Source: Salinarimonadaceae bacterium (GTDB lineage Bacteria > Pseudomonadota > Alphaproteobacteria > Rhizobiales > Beijerinckiaceae). Taken from it: 32,920 nt of DNA. The stretch's first letter is position 1, and each line of letters begins with the position of its first letter. The notes under the pieces were generated by a model. That model was not told where the DNA came from, did not search any database, and worked only from the letters and a program-made list of their open reading frames with translations. This document shows, one piece after another, positions 23,658-31,790 of this stretch. The DNA is taken from NCBI GenBank assembly GCA_007693435.1, contig REDO01000072.1, positions 1 through 32,920 of the forward strand, read 5' to 3'. A program made the position numbers and the translations under genes.

Positions 23658-24833
23658 TCAGTTCGGCTGGCGCAGGCTGCGCAGGCCGCTGGCGTAATCG
23701 CTGTCCTCCCAGACGGTCCATTGCCCGTCCTGAACGACATAGGTCGAGATGACGGCGACCGTGTTCTGGCCCGATTCGTCGAAGGTGATCTCGCCGATGG
23801 CGGAATCATAGCCGCTCACGCCGTTGAGCGCGTCGCGCAGGGCGATGCGGTCGGGCCCGACCTCCTCGATGAGGTCGATGGCGAGCGACGCCGCGGAATA
23901 GGCGAACGGGCCATAGGCCTCGAAGGGCTCGCCGAAACCGGCCTCCTGATAAGCCGCGACGAACGCCGCGCCGCCCGGGAGCTGATCGACCGGAGCGCCT
24001 TCGAGAAACGCGAGGGTGCCCTCCGACAGGGCGGGGGGCAGACCTTCGAGATAGGCGTCGGAGAGGATGCCGGACGTCCCCTGGAACTGCGCGGTCACGC
24101 CCAGGCGCTCCATCTGCGCGCGGATGCGCACGCCGAGCTGCGCCTGTCCGCCGAAATAGAGGACGTCGGGCCGCAGGCTCGCGATCTGCGCGAGCTCAGA
24201 GCTGAAATCCTGCTGGTCGGCGGTGACGCCGAAGGTGCCCACGATCTCGCCGCCCGCCTCCGTGAGGAAGCGCGAGAAATACTCGTTGTGGGCGCGCCCG
24301 TAATCGGTGGTGTCGTGGATGATCGCCCAGGTCTGGTAGCCCTGATCGACCACGAAGTTCGCCGCGTGTTCGTTCTGGTTGATCATCGTGCCGTTGACGC
24401 GATGGATCTCCTTGTAGTCGTTGCCGTAGGTGATGTCAGGCAGGACGGCGCCCCAGAGCACGACGGGCAGCTCGAAGCGGTTGTAGGTTCCCACCGCGCC
24501 GATGGCGACCGCGGAGCAGTAATGCGGGAACCCGACGACGATGCCGTCGTCGGCGGCGGCGCGCGTGGCGACGCGCAGGCCGACATCCGCCTTGCATTCG
24601 TCGTCGAAGGCCTCAAGCACGTATTCGTATGTCGCGTCCGGATCGGCGTTGCGCTGGCGCACCGCGAGTTCGATCGAATTGCGCGCGCCGATCCCGACGC
24701 TCGAAAGCGGTCCCGTCAGCGGGCCGATATAGGCGAGCCTGACCTGATCCTTCGCCCAGCCTTCCGAAGGCGCGGCGAGGGCGAGGCCAAGGACCCCGAC
24801 GGCGCCGAGCCAGATTCCAGAGATTTTCAGCAT
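23658..24833 (-). CDS. livK: Branched-chain-type ABC transporter substrate-binding protein LivK
   Basis: This 391-residue periplasmic protein starts with a signal peptide (about residues 1-25: MLKISGIWLGAVGVLGLALA, then EGWAKDQ). The mature part opens VRLAYIGPLTGPLSSVGIGARNSIELAVRQRN, the standard start of type I amino-acid-type binding proteins. It continues with VGFPHYCSAVAIGAVGTYNRFELPVV, TWAIIHDTTDYGRAHNEYFSRFL and DVLYFGGQAQLG. The ATG at 24833 is preferred to an in-frame start at 24878, because the latter would add a hydrophilic stretch before the signal peptide; GGGGAACG lies upstream. Despite the family name, the ligand need not be an amino acid. The downstream amidase suggests an amide or urea-like compound. 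Confidence 0.9.
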   Translation of the reverse strand: MLKISGIWLGAVGVLGLALAAPSEGWAKDQVRLAYIGPLTGPLSSVGIGARNSIELAVRQRNADPDATYEYVLEAFDDECKADVGLRVATRAAADDGIVVGFPHYCSAVAIGAVGTYNRFELPVVLWGAVLPDITYGNDYKEIHRVNGTMINQNEHAANFVVDQGYQTWAIIHDTTDYGRAHNEYFSRFLTEAGGEIVGTFGVTADQQDFSSELAQIASLRPDVLYFGGQAQLGVRIRAQMERLGVTAQFQGTSGILSDAYLEGLPPALSEGTLAFLEGAPVDQLPGGAAFVAAYQEAGFGEPFEAYGPFAYSAASLAIDLIEEVGPDRIALRDALNGVSGYDSAIGEITFDESGQNTVAVISTYVVQDGQWTVWEDSDYASGLRSLRQPN

Positions 24834-24878
24834 GTTTCGTTCCCCGTTCTTGTCGTTATTCCCATGATGGCCTCCCAT

Positions 24879-24906
24879 GGCGCGTCCCTCTTCTTCGGGA
24901 CGCGCC
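24879..24906 (-). promoter_or_regulatory. Perfect GC hairpin in the livK leader
   Basis: GGCGCGTCCC (24879-24888) and GGGACGCGCC (24897-24906) form a perfect 10-bp stem with an 8-base loop, 45 bp upstream of the livK ATG and inside the predicted 5' leader. No T-run follows on the livK strand, so it is more likely an mRNA-stabilising or translation-tuning element than a terminator. Confidence 0.6.
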
Positions 24907-24979
24907 GCGTGATCGCGCCTTGTTCTTTCGCGCCCGAGGGGAAGTCTCCGGCGGCCGCTATATTCTGCGCTTAATTAAC

Positions 24980-25007
24980 ATTATGCGGGTTGCGCATTGC
25001 GCTTGAA
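24980..25007 (-). promoter_or_regulatory. livK promoter with central palindrome
   Basis: On the minus strand TTCAAG (25007-25002), a 16-bp spacer and CATAAT (24985-24980, 5/6 to consensus) form a likely promoter. GCGCATTGCGC (24992-25002), an 11-bp palindrome apart from its central base, fills the spacer and may be a regulator site. The motif of the left half is not seen here. Confidence 0.4.
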
Positions 25008-25024
25008 GTCCCAAATCGTCAAAT

Positions 25025-25049
25025 CAGATTTCGCGGTTCGAGAAATCTG
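25025..25049 (-). terminator. Terminator of the TRAP-amidohydrolase operon
   Basis: CAGATTTC (25025-25032) and GAAATCTG (25042-25049) form a perfect 8-bp stem with a 9-base loop, 11 bp after the amidohydrolase stop. On the transcribed strand it is followed by the T-rich ATTTGACGATTT. This is the least GC-rich hairpin in the window and the most terminator-like. Confidence 0.6.
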
Positions 25050-25060
25050 GGGGGCAGGCC

Positions 25061-26551
25061 CTATTCGCAGATGTAGCGGCGCGCCGGTGTCTCGCGGCTG
25101 ATGAAGCAGCGGCAATAGGCCTCCGCGAGCCGGGCCGCGTGCTGCAGCCGGGCGCGCGTCTGCGCGTTCGCGCCGTGCAGCCGGTCCGCCGCGGCTTGCG
25201 TCTGCCGACGCAGGCGGTCGTAATCGATCGTCGTGAGACGGCGCTCGCGCACGACGCAGCGCCCCCCGACGAAGACGTCGCGCACGCCCGTGCCGTCCTC
25301 CGCGTAGACGATCTGCGCCGAAAGGTCGTTCATCGGCGTGTAATGGGGCGCGCGCAGGTCGAGGATGACGATATCGGCGGCGGACCCCTCGCGCAGGACG
25401 CCGATCGAATCGCCGAAGCCGAGCGCCCGCGCGCTGCCCGTCGTGGCCGCCTGCAAGGCCTCGCGCGCGCCGATCCAGCTGTCGACGGGCGCGCCGAAGA
25501 CGCGCGAGGCGTGGGTGGCGAGGCGCATCGCCTCGAACATGTTGAGCCCGTCGGCGCAGCTCGCCCCGTCCGTCCCCAGCCCGACATGGACGCCGGCGTC
25601 GAGGAAGGCGCGGACATCCGCGACGCCCGATCCGAGCCGGAAATTGCTCGCCGGGTTGTGGATCACGTTGGCGCCCGTATCCGCCATGCGGCGCATGTCG
25701 TCGCCATCGAGCCAGACGCCGTGCGCGGCGGTGAAGCGCGGGCCCAGAAGCCCGAGCCTGTGGAGTTTCGCCGTGATCGTCTCGCCGAAGCTCTCGCCGC
25801 TGACGACCGTCTGCACCTTGCTCTCCGACACATGCGTGTGGATGCCGATGCCGAATTCGGCCGAGAGGTCGCGCACGCCGGTCAGAAACGCGTCGGAGCA
25901 GATGAAGGGGATCGCCGGGCCGAGCCCGAACCGGATCTTCTCCGAAGGCCAGCGCCAGCCCTGCGCGAGGGCGCGGAAGCGCGCCAGAAGGCCTTCCGGC
26001 CCCTCCGAGGACATCTGCGGCAGGCCCTCGACGCCTTCGCCGACGAGATGGTCGCGCAGGCCCGGAACCGCCCCGAGGAACGGCTGGTCGGAGGCCATCG
26101 GCGCGATCGTCGCGCGCATGCCGACATCGTCGTAGGCGCGCGCCACCGCATCGACGCCCTCGATGGTCGGCAGGGGGAATTCAAGGCACATGTCGTAGGC
26201 CGCCGTGCAGCCCTTGAGCAGCATCTCGGCGGCGCCGATGGCGGCCGAGGCGTAGATCTCGTCGAGGCTGCGCACGCCCGAAATCCAGGGCGCGTTGGTC
26301 AGCGACATCTCCAGCGTCCAGCGGTCGCCCATGCCCTTGGCCAGGTTGGAATGGGCGTGGAGGTGTCCGTTCACGAGGCCGGGCAGGATGGCGCATTCGG
26401 TAGCATTGAAACGCGCGGCGTCGATCCCTTCGGGCGCCCCGCCCCGGAAGATCGCGGCGATGAGCCCGCCCTCCATGAGAAGATCCGCGCGAGTTCCGCG
26501 CGCCTCGCCGTCCTCGACGAGGACGGCCCCGGTGATCAGCTTGCGTTCCAT
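25061..26551 (-). CDS. Metal-dependent amidohydrolase (AtzA/TrzN/SsnA, cytosine-deaminase-like family)
   Basis: This 496-residue enzyme hydrolyses C-N or similar bonds, usually on heterocycles, by a metal-activated water. Metal ligands are visible in order: GHLHAHSNL (HxH, about residues 64-72), THVSES, AAHGVWLD and the catalytic Asp in GLGTDGASC. The C-terminal IGVLREGSAADIVILDL closes the composite beta domain. A 60-residue tail with Cys-Arg-Cys near its end extends beyond the usual core. The ATG at 26551 is used because the in-frame GTG at 26566 lies inside the ribosome site GGAGGGGAAGCC. It follows the TRAP DctM gene by 55 bp and is probably in the same operon, acting on the compound this carrier imports. 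Confidence 0.9.
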   Translation of the reverse strand: MERKLITGAVLVEDGEARGTRADLLMEGGLIAAIFRGGAPEGIDAARFNATECAILPGLVNGHLHAHSNLAKGMGDRWTLEMSLTNAPWISGVRSLDEIYASAAIGAAEMLLKGCTAAYDMCLEFPLPTIEGVDAVARAYDDVGMRATIAPMASDQPFLGAVPGLRDHLVGEGVEGLPQMSSEGPEGLLARFRALAQGWRWPSEKIRFGLGPAIPFICSDAFLTGVRDLSAEFGIGIHTHVSESKVQTVVSGESFGETITAKLHRLGLLGPRFTAAHGVWLDGDDMRRMADTGANVIHNPASNFRLGSGVADVRAFLDAGVHVGLGTDGASCADGLNMFEAMRLATHASRVFGAPVDSWIGAREALQAATTGSARALGFGDSIGVLREGSAADIVILDLRAPHYTPMNDLSAQIVYAEDGTGVRDVFVGGRCVVRERRLTTIDYDRLRRQTQAAADRLHGANAQTRARLQHAARLAEAYCRCFISRETPARRYICE

Positions 26552-26606
26552 GGCTTCCCCTCCCACGGCGTCCTCTCCCGGCTGTCGCTCCCTCCGTCCG
26601 CCCCCG

Positions 26607-27908
26607 TCACCTGCCCATCCATGTGAGCGGCGTCATGACGATCTCGGGAAACACCGTGATGATCACGAGCGAGAGGCACATCAGCAGGAAGAACGGAATC
26701 GTGCCCGCGATGATCGTGTTGAGCGGCTTTCCGCTCATGCCCTGCAACACGAACAGGTTGAAGCCAATCGGCGGCGTGAGCGCCGAGATCTCGACGATGA
26801 TGACGGTGAAGATGCCGAACCAGATGAGATCGATCCCCGCCGTCTGGACCAGCGGCAGCACGACCGCCGCCGTCAGCACGACGATCGAAATGCCGTCGAG
26901 GAAGCAGCCGAGGATGATGAAGACCAGCGCGAGGATCAGGAGCAGCGTGTAATGCGACAGCTCCAGATAGGCGATCAGCGAGGCCAGGCCGCGCGGAATG
27001 CCGGTGAAGCCCATGGCGACGGAGAGGAACTTCGCGGCCACGAGAATAAGCACGATCATCGCCGAGACGAGCGTCGCGGAGATCACGCCCTCCTTGAACG
27101 ACGTCCAGTTCAGCGAACCGAAGGCGGCCGAGAGGACGAGCGACCCCGCGACGCCGATCACCGCCGCCTCCGAGGCCGTGGCGAGGCCCGTATAGATCGA
27201 TCCGATGACGCCGCCGATCAGGAGAAAGACCGGGATCAGCGAACTCGAGGCCCGGACCCGCTCGAAGAAGCTCATGCGCCCCTCTTCGGCGGGAACCTTG
27301 TCGGGATTGAGCAGCGACCAGATCATGATGTAGGCCATGAACATCACGATCAGCAGCAGCGCTGGCGCGATGCCTGCGATGAACAGCCGGCTGATCGAGA
27401 CCTCGGCCGCGACGCCGTAGACGATCATGATGATCGAGGGCGGGATCATCAGGCCCAGCGTGCCGGAGGCGGCCAGCGATCCGAGCACGAGGCGGTCGTC
27501 GTAGCCGCGCTTGGCGAGCTCGGGCAGCGTGATCTTTCCGACCGTCGCGCAGGTCGCGGCGGACGAGCCTGAGACGGCGGCGAAGATCGCGCTGGCGAGC
27601 ACGTTGACGTGCATGAGCCGCCCCGGCAGCCGCGTCACCCAGGGAGAGACGCCGCCGAACATCTGCTGCGGAAGCTGCGACCGGAACAGGATCTCGCCCA
27701 TCCAGATGAAGAGCGGCAGCGCGGTGAGCGACCAGCTGTTGGCGCCGCTCCACAGCTGCGTGGCGAGAATGCGCCCGGCGGGCCTGTCGAGCAGGCCCTC
27801 GAGCGCGAAGAGGCCGACCGCGACCAGCGAAAGCGCGACCCACAGGCCGCTTCCCAGCAGGACGAGGACGAGGGCTGCGAGAATCAGGCCGTAAGTGACG
27901 ATATCCAT
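26607..27908 (-). CDS. TRAP transporter large permease (DctM family), system 1
   Basis: This 433-residue inner-membrane protein has about eleven to twelve hydrophobic helices and the DctM signatures: NVLASAIFAAVSGSSAATCATVGKITLPEL, SGTLGLMIPPSIIMIVYGVAAEVS, LGCFLDGISIVVLTAAVVLPLV and the C-terminal EISALTPPIGFNLFVLQG. It couples Na+ or H+ entry to import of an organic anion delivered by the binding protein at 28552-29541. The gene starts 29 bp after the DctQ stop; its ribosome site is weak (GGTGAG), so coupling to DctQ translation is likely. Confidence 0.92.
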   Translation of the reverse strand: MDIVTYGLILAALVLVLLGSGLWVALSLVAVGLFALEGLLDRPAGRILATQLWSGANSWSLTALPLFIWMGEILFRSQLPQQMFGGVSPWVTRLPGRLMHVNVLASAIFAAVSGSSAATCATVGKITLPELAKRGYDDRLVLGSLAASGTLGLMIPPSIIMIVYGVAAEVSISRLFIAGIAPALLLIVMFMAYIMIWSLLNPDKVPAEEGRMSFFERVRASSSLIPVFLLIGGVIGSIYTGLATASEAAVIGVAGSLVLSAAFGSLNWTSFKEGVISATLVSAMIVLILVAAKFLSVAMGFTGIPRGLASLIAYLELSHYTLLLILALVFIILGCFLDGISIVVLTAAVVLPLVQTAGIDLIWFGIFTVIIVEISALTPPIGFNLFVLQGMSGKPLNTIIAGTIPFFLLMCLSLVIITVFPEIVMTPLTWMGR

Positions 27909-27937
27909 TCAACTCACCATTGGCGCAAGGTCGGCGG

Positions 27938-28480
27938 TCAGGGATGCGCGGGCGCGGATCCGTCGTCCCACGAGCTCCTGAGGCCCGAGGCGACGGCAAG
28001 GATCCGTTCGAGCAGGACGAGGGAGAAAAGCGCGAAACCCCAGGCCATCAGCGCCTGATACGGCCAGAGCGCGAAGGGGATGATATCCGTCGAGCGCTCG
28101 TTGAAGCGGTGGGATTCGAAGGTCTGATGCGTGGTCCACCAGGTGCAGTAGACCGACAGCAGGAAGCCGAGCCCGTGGCACCACGCTTCGACGATGGTGC
28201 GCGCGCGACCGGTCAGCTTTTCGATGAACAGGCTGACGCGGATATGCACGTTGGCGCGAAGCGCCGGCGCGATCGCGAGAAACGTCGTCGCCACGAGCGC
28301 GTAGCCGGCTATCGGCGTCGTCCAGGCGATCGAGGTGAGGGTGAAGCGCGCCACGATCTGGATCATGATCGTGACCGCCAGCGCAATCATCGCAAGCGCG
28401 GCGAGCGCGACGGAGGCGCGACACATGGCGTCGACGAGCCAGCCGACGATCCGCGCCGGAAGAAGGAGAAAACGTCGCAT
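27938..28480 (-). CDS. TRAP transporter small permease (DctQ family), system 1
   Basis: This 180-residue membrane protein has four hydrophobic segments: ASVALAALAMIALAVTIMIQIVARF, AGYALVATTFLAIAPALRANVHIRV, the helix around GLGFLLSVYCTWWT and ALMAWGFALFSLVLLERI. The RANVHIRVSLF segment matches the conserved DctQ loop. The ATG at 28480 is chosen over an in-frame one at 28528, because the latter would place a perfect 20-base hairpin inside the coding region and would add 16 hydrophilic residues. DctQ stabilises and orients DctM in the membrane. Confidence 0.87.
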   Translation of the reverse strand: MRRFLLLPARIVGWLVDAMCRASVALAALAMIALAVTIMIQIVARFTLTSIAWTTPIAGYALVATTFLAIAPALRANVHIRVSLFIEKLTGRARTIVEAWCHGLGFLLSVYCTWWTTHQTFESHRFNERSTDIIPFALWPYQALMAWGFALFSLVLLERILAVASGLRSSWDDGSAPAHP

Positions 28481-28495
28481 GGCTTGCCCCGAAAG

Positions 28496-28526
28496 GGCCG
28501 GGCGCGTTTGAGAGCGGCGCCCGGCC
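28496..28526 (-). terminator. Intercistronic GC hairpin behind the TRAP-1 binding-protein gene
   Basis: GGCCGGGCGC (28496-28505) and GCGCCCGGCC (28517-28526) form a perfect 10-bp stem with an 11-base loop, in the gap between the binding-protein stop (28552) and the DctQ start (28480). Its position matches that of the hairpins at 12394 and 23611. Confidence 0.6.
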
Positions 28527-28551
28527 ATGAGTTTCGGAAGAGATTACCCGA

Positions 28552-29541
28552 TCAGTTCTCGAGCGCCATGCGGGCGTTGAAGCGATCGATGATCGCCTGT
28601 CCGTCCGGACCGGCATTGGCGATCCATGCATCCGCGATGCCTGCGCCGAGCTCCTGCAGATCGGCGACGAGCTGCGCGGGCAGCGGATCGGGGCACTCGA
28701 CCTGGGCGCACAGGGTCGCCTGCTTCACGGCGAGGTCATACTCCATCATCAGCCAGCCGCGCGCTTCCGCCGCCGCCCCCGCAGCGATCACGGCTTCGCG
28801 ATGTTCGCGCGAAAGCGCGTTGAGCATGTCGGTGTTGATGAAGGTGACGTTCTTCGGGATATAGGCGTTGATGTCGTAGAAATAGTCGATGTAGTCCCAG
28901 GCGCTGCTGTCGGCGCCCGTCGACGCCGAGGTGGAGAACGCGTCGACGACGCCGGTCTCCATCGCCTGCGGCAGATCAGCGGATTCGATGCGCACCGGCA
29001 CCGCGCCGAGCGCCTCGGCCATCAGCGCCGTGGACGGGTTGAGCGTGCGCAGCTTCTTGCCGGCGAAATCGGCGGCGCTTTCAACCGGATCCTTGGTGAA
29101 GAAGCCCTGCCCCGGCCAGGACACGCCGTAGAGCAGGGTCAGCCCCTGCGCCGCCAGACGCTCCGCCACCGCATCGCGCGAGACTTCCCAGAGGATGCGC
29201 GCGCTGTTGAAGTCGTTGGCGAGGAACGGGATCGCATCGACGCCGAAAATCGGGTCCTCGTTCTCCATCGTCGACATGACGAGTTCGCCGATGGCGATCT
29301 GCTGGGTGCGTGTCGCACGCTTGATTTCGGGTAGCGCGTAGAGCGACGCGCCGCCATGGACGGTGATATTGACCTCGCCGCCGGTCACCCGGTTGATCTC
29401 GGCGGCGAAGATTTCCGCATTCTTGACGTGGAAGCCGAGCGCGGCGTAAGGCGACGCGAAATCCCACCGCGTTTCGGCGGAGGCCGATGTCGCGATCAAT
29501 GCAGCCGTCGCCGTCGCGGCGACGATTCCGATGATTCTCAT
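28552..29541 (-). CDS. TRAP transporter substrate-binding protein (DctP family), system 1
   Basis: This 329-residue periplasmic protein begins with a signal peptide (about residues 1-22, ending SASA). It shows the family's N-terminal domain (FASPYAALGFHVKNAEIFAAEINRVTGGEVNITVHGGASLY), the segment AAQGLTLLYGVSWPGQGFFTKDPV, and FAGKKLRTLNPSTALMAEALGAVPV, which contains the Arg (GKKLR) that binds the substrate carboxylate. ADLPQAMETGVVDAFSTS follows. GAGGGGAACATC precedes the ATG. It is first in the operon that ends with the amidohydrolase, so the ligand is probably a carboxylated nitrogen compound. Confidence 0.92.
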   Translation of the reverse strand: MRIIGIVAATATAALIATSASAETRWDFASPYAALGFHVKNAEIFAAEINRVTGGEVNITVHGGASLYALPEIKRATRTQQIAIGELVMSTMENEDPIFGVDAIPFLANDFNSARILWEVSRDAVAERLAAQGLTLLYGVSWPGQGFFTKDPVESAADFAGKKLRTLNPSTALMAEALGAVPVRIESADLPQAMETGVVDAFSTSASTGADSSAWDYIDYFYDINAYIPKNVTFINTDMLNALSREHREAVIAAGAAAEARGWLMMEYDLAVKQATLCAQVECPDPLPAQLVADLQELGAGIADAWIANAGPDGQAIIDRFNARMALEN

Positions 29542-29660
29542 GATGTTCCCCTCGCATTTTTAATGGTCACTGGCGACGAGCCCGTAACCGGGGATCGTCA
29601 TCGCCGTCTTGTTGTGGCGATTGAAGGCTAGGCCATGGCGCGCGCCGGGAGAAGGCTATT

Positions 29661-29685
29661 TTCGCGAAGGGTGATTTCGCGAAAT
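29661..29685 (-). promoter_or_regulatory. Paired TTCGCGAA palindromes upstream of TRAP-1
   Basis: The 259-bp gap between the two TRAP systems holds two TTCGCGAA palindromes, at 29661-29668 and 29676-29683, 15 bp apart centre to centre. The second extends to the 12-bp palindrome ATTTCGCGAAAT (29674-29685). They may form an operator of the TRAP-1/amidohydrolase operon. I could not place clear -35/-10 boxes, and the rest of the gap holds nothing I recognise. Confidence 0.3.
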
Positions 29686-29800
29686 TCGACATCATCCGCC
29701 GCCGCGACGATTCTCGCGGCTTCACCCTTCCCGATTGCCGGCCCCGGATCGAGCGCCGCGTGGCGAGCCGGAAAACTGCTGGGGGGCGGACGGAGCGATA

Positions 29801-31114
29801 CTATATGTAGCCCAGCATTCTCGGCAGCGTGAGGGCTATCGCGGGGACCGACGCGACGAGCGCGAGCCGTCCCAGATCGGCGATGAAGAACGGTATCAGC
29901 CCCGCATAGATCCGGCGCAACGGGATCGTCTTCGTCACGCCGTATATGACGAAGACGTTCAGGCCGATGGGCGGCGTGATCATCCCGATCTCCATCACCA
30001 TCACCATCACGACGCCCCACCAGATCGGATCGAAGCCGAGCGAGCCGACGACCAGCGGATAGACGAAGGGAAGGGTGATCACCATCGCGGCGACCGTGTC
30101 GAAGATGGAGCCGAGCACGATGTAGAGCAGCAGCAGCAGGAGGATGACGACGACGGGGGAAAAGCCCGCCGCCTCGATCGCCGTGACGATCACGTCGGGC
30201 GCGCGCGTGAAGGCGAGAAACCGGCCGAAGACGTTGGCGCCGATCACGATGACGAAGATCAGGCAGGTGTTGCCGGCGGTCTCGACGAGGCTGCCGATGA
30301 ACGTGCGGCGCGTGAGCCTGCCTGAGAGCAGCGCGAAAATGAAGGTGAGCGCGGCGCCGACGCTGGCCGCCTCCAGCACCGTGAAGACGCCGCCATAGAG
30401 GCCGATCCCGAGCGCGAGGATGACGAATATGGCGCGCCATGCGCCCGCGAGGACGCGCAGCCTCTCGCGCATCGGCATGCGCTCGCCCGGAGGTCCGATC
30501 TCCGGCTTCATCCTCACGAAGATCTCGATCGCGACGAGATAAAAGGCGACGGCGATGAGGCCGGGTACGAATCCGGCGGCGAACAGCGCGATGGGCGAGT
30601 TCTCCGTGAGCACCGCGTAGAGCACCATGATCACGGATGGCGGGATCAGGATCCCGAGCGTGCCGCCCGCCGCGACGGCGCCTGCCGAGAAGCCGGGCTC
30701 GTAGCGACGCCGCGTCATTTCCGGAATGCCGATGCGCGCCATCGTGGCGGTCGTCGCGACCGACGAGCCGCAGATCGCCCCGAACCCGGCGCAGCCGCCG
30801 ATCGTCGCTGCGGCGAGGCCGCCGGGGCGGTGCCCGATCATGGCGGAGGCTACGCGGAAGAGGTCGGCCGAGAGGCCGGCGACGCTCGCGAACGACCCCA
30901 TCAGAAGGAAGATCGCGATCACGGCGAGGCTCTCCGAGCCGATCGCCGTCACCGTCTCCGCGCCGACGAGCGACACCATGCGGTCGAAGCCGATGAAATA
31001 CGAAACGCCGAAGCCGCCCACCAGAAGCATCGCGATGCCGATGGGCACGTGCAGACCGATCAGCGCGAACATCGCCACGAGACCGATGGTCGCGACCGTG
31101 AATCCCCCGCTCAT
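29801..31114 (-). CDS. TRAP transporter large permease (DctM family), system 2
   Basis: This 437-residue inner-membrane protein resembles the DctM of system 1 and shares its signatures: GCAGFGAICGSSVATTATMARIGIPEM, GGTLGILIPPSVIMVLYAVLTENS, LGSIFDTVAAMVITLPFVYPLV and EIGMITPPIGLNVFVIYG. Just before the last motif the coding DNA is a short CAC-CAT-like repeat (29992-30010), giving the run VVMVMVMEI. The start overlaps the DctQ stop as ATGA. It lacks a neighbouring hydrolase gene within the window, unlike system 1. Confidence 0.92.
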   Translation of the reverse strand: MSGGFTVATIGLVAMFALIGLHVPIGIAMLLVGGFGVSYFIGFDRMVSLVGAETVTAIGSESLAVIAIFLLMGSFASVAGLSADLFRVASAMIGHRPGGLAAATIGGCAGFGAICGSSVATTATMARIGIPEMTRRRYEPGFSAGAVAAGGTLGILIPPSVIMVLYAVLTENSPIALFAAGFVPGLIAVAFYLVAIEIFVRMKPEIGPPGERMPMRERLRVLAGAWRAIFVILALGIGLYGGVFTVLEAASVGAALTFIFALLSGRLTRRTFIGSLVETAGNTCLIFVIVIGANVFGRFLAFTRAPDVIVTAIEAAGFSPVVVILLLLLLYIVLGSIFDTVAAMVITLPFVYPLVVGSLGFDPIWWGVVMVMVMEIGMITPPIGLNVFVIYGVTKTIPLRRIYAGLIPFFIADLGRLALVASVPAIALTLPRMLGYI

Positions 31115-31722
31115 TTCAAGCCGCTCCCGCGCCGGTCGCCCATCTTGTCGGTTCCCTCGACCAGCGCTTCGTCCGCCAGCTGGTCCATGCCGCTTTCCGT
31201 CGCCCCGCCGCGGTCGTCGATGATCTCCGGCGTTCCGAGCGCCTCGGCGACGCGCGCCGCGACCACCCAGAACTGCACGAGCGCGGCTGCGGTGATGATG
31301 CCGGCGGCCGTCCAGGCCCAGGGCGCGACGATCATGTACCCCGTTCGCGTCGTGCGAATTCCGAGCCCGCCCGACCGCTGGATCACCGCATATGCGATGA
31401 GCGCGACGCCGGCCGCCGTGGCGATGGCCGAGAACAGGTTGAGGATCTTCGTCGCGCGCTTGCCCAGCGCCGTTCCGAGGAAGGTGATGGTGATGTTCTG
31501 GTTGCGCAGGAGGCCGATCGGGAAACAGCTCGCGATCAGCACGGCGAAGACGACTTCGCCGAAATCACGGAAACCCGGCACGCGCGCCAGTCCGAAATAG
31601 CGCGCGAGCCCGTCATACATCGTCACGAGGCAGATCGCGACCAGACCGGCGAACCCGACGATGGCGAGGGCTTGCGTCGCGTAGCCCAGCCATCGCCGCG
31701 AAGCGAGGAAAGTATCGTGCAT
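31111..31722 (-). CDS. TRAP transporter small permease (DctQ family), system 2
   Basis: This 203-residue membrane protein has four hydrophobic segments (from ATQALAIVGFAGLVAICLVTM to WAWTAAGIITAAALVQFWVVA) with the conserved loop FPIGLLRNQNITITFL. A hydrophilic C-terminal tail of about 35 residues (PEIIDDRGG to GSGLK) is longer than in many DctQ proteins and longer than in system 1. It starts 56 bp after the binding-protein stop and ends overlapping the DctM start. Confidence 0.88.
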   Translation of the reverse strand: MHDTFLASRRWLGYATQALAIVGFAGLVAICLVTMYDGLARYFGLARVPGFRDFGEVVFAVLIASCFPIGLLRNQNITITFLGTALGKRATKILNLFSAIATAAGVALIAYAVIQRSGGLGIRTTRTGYMIVAPWAWTAAGIITAAALVQFWVVAARVAEALGTPEIIDDRGGATESGMDQLADEALVEGTDKMGDRRGSGLK

Positions 31723-31768
31723 CGAGCGCCTCTCCGGCCGGGCCGCGACCCCTCAGACGTATCCTTTT

Positions 31769-31790
31769 GCGGGACCCGTCAACGACCCGC
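31769..31790 (-). terminator. Weak hairpin behind the TRAP-2 binding-protein gene
   Basis: GCGGG (31769-31773) and CCCGC (31786-31790) give a 5-bp stem across a 12-base loop that includes the binding-protein stop codon. It is much weaker than the equivalents in the other three operons. Confidence 0.25.

Noticed and set aside
29628-29800. A possible gene remnant in the gap between the TRAP systems (frame ending at 29628)
   Set aside because: Its third codon positions do not show the strong G/C bias of real genes here and I recognise no family; the TTCGCGAA repeats explain the apparent repeated residues.
29791-29804. A 14-bp exact match (CGGAGCGATACTAT) to the crotonase promoter region at 8284-8297
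   Set aside because: A few 14-bp matches are expected by chance in about 33 kb on two strands, the CAATA half of the motif is missing, and it overlaps a stop codon.
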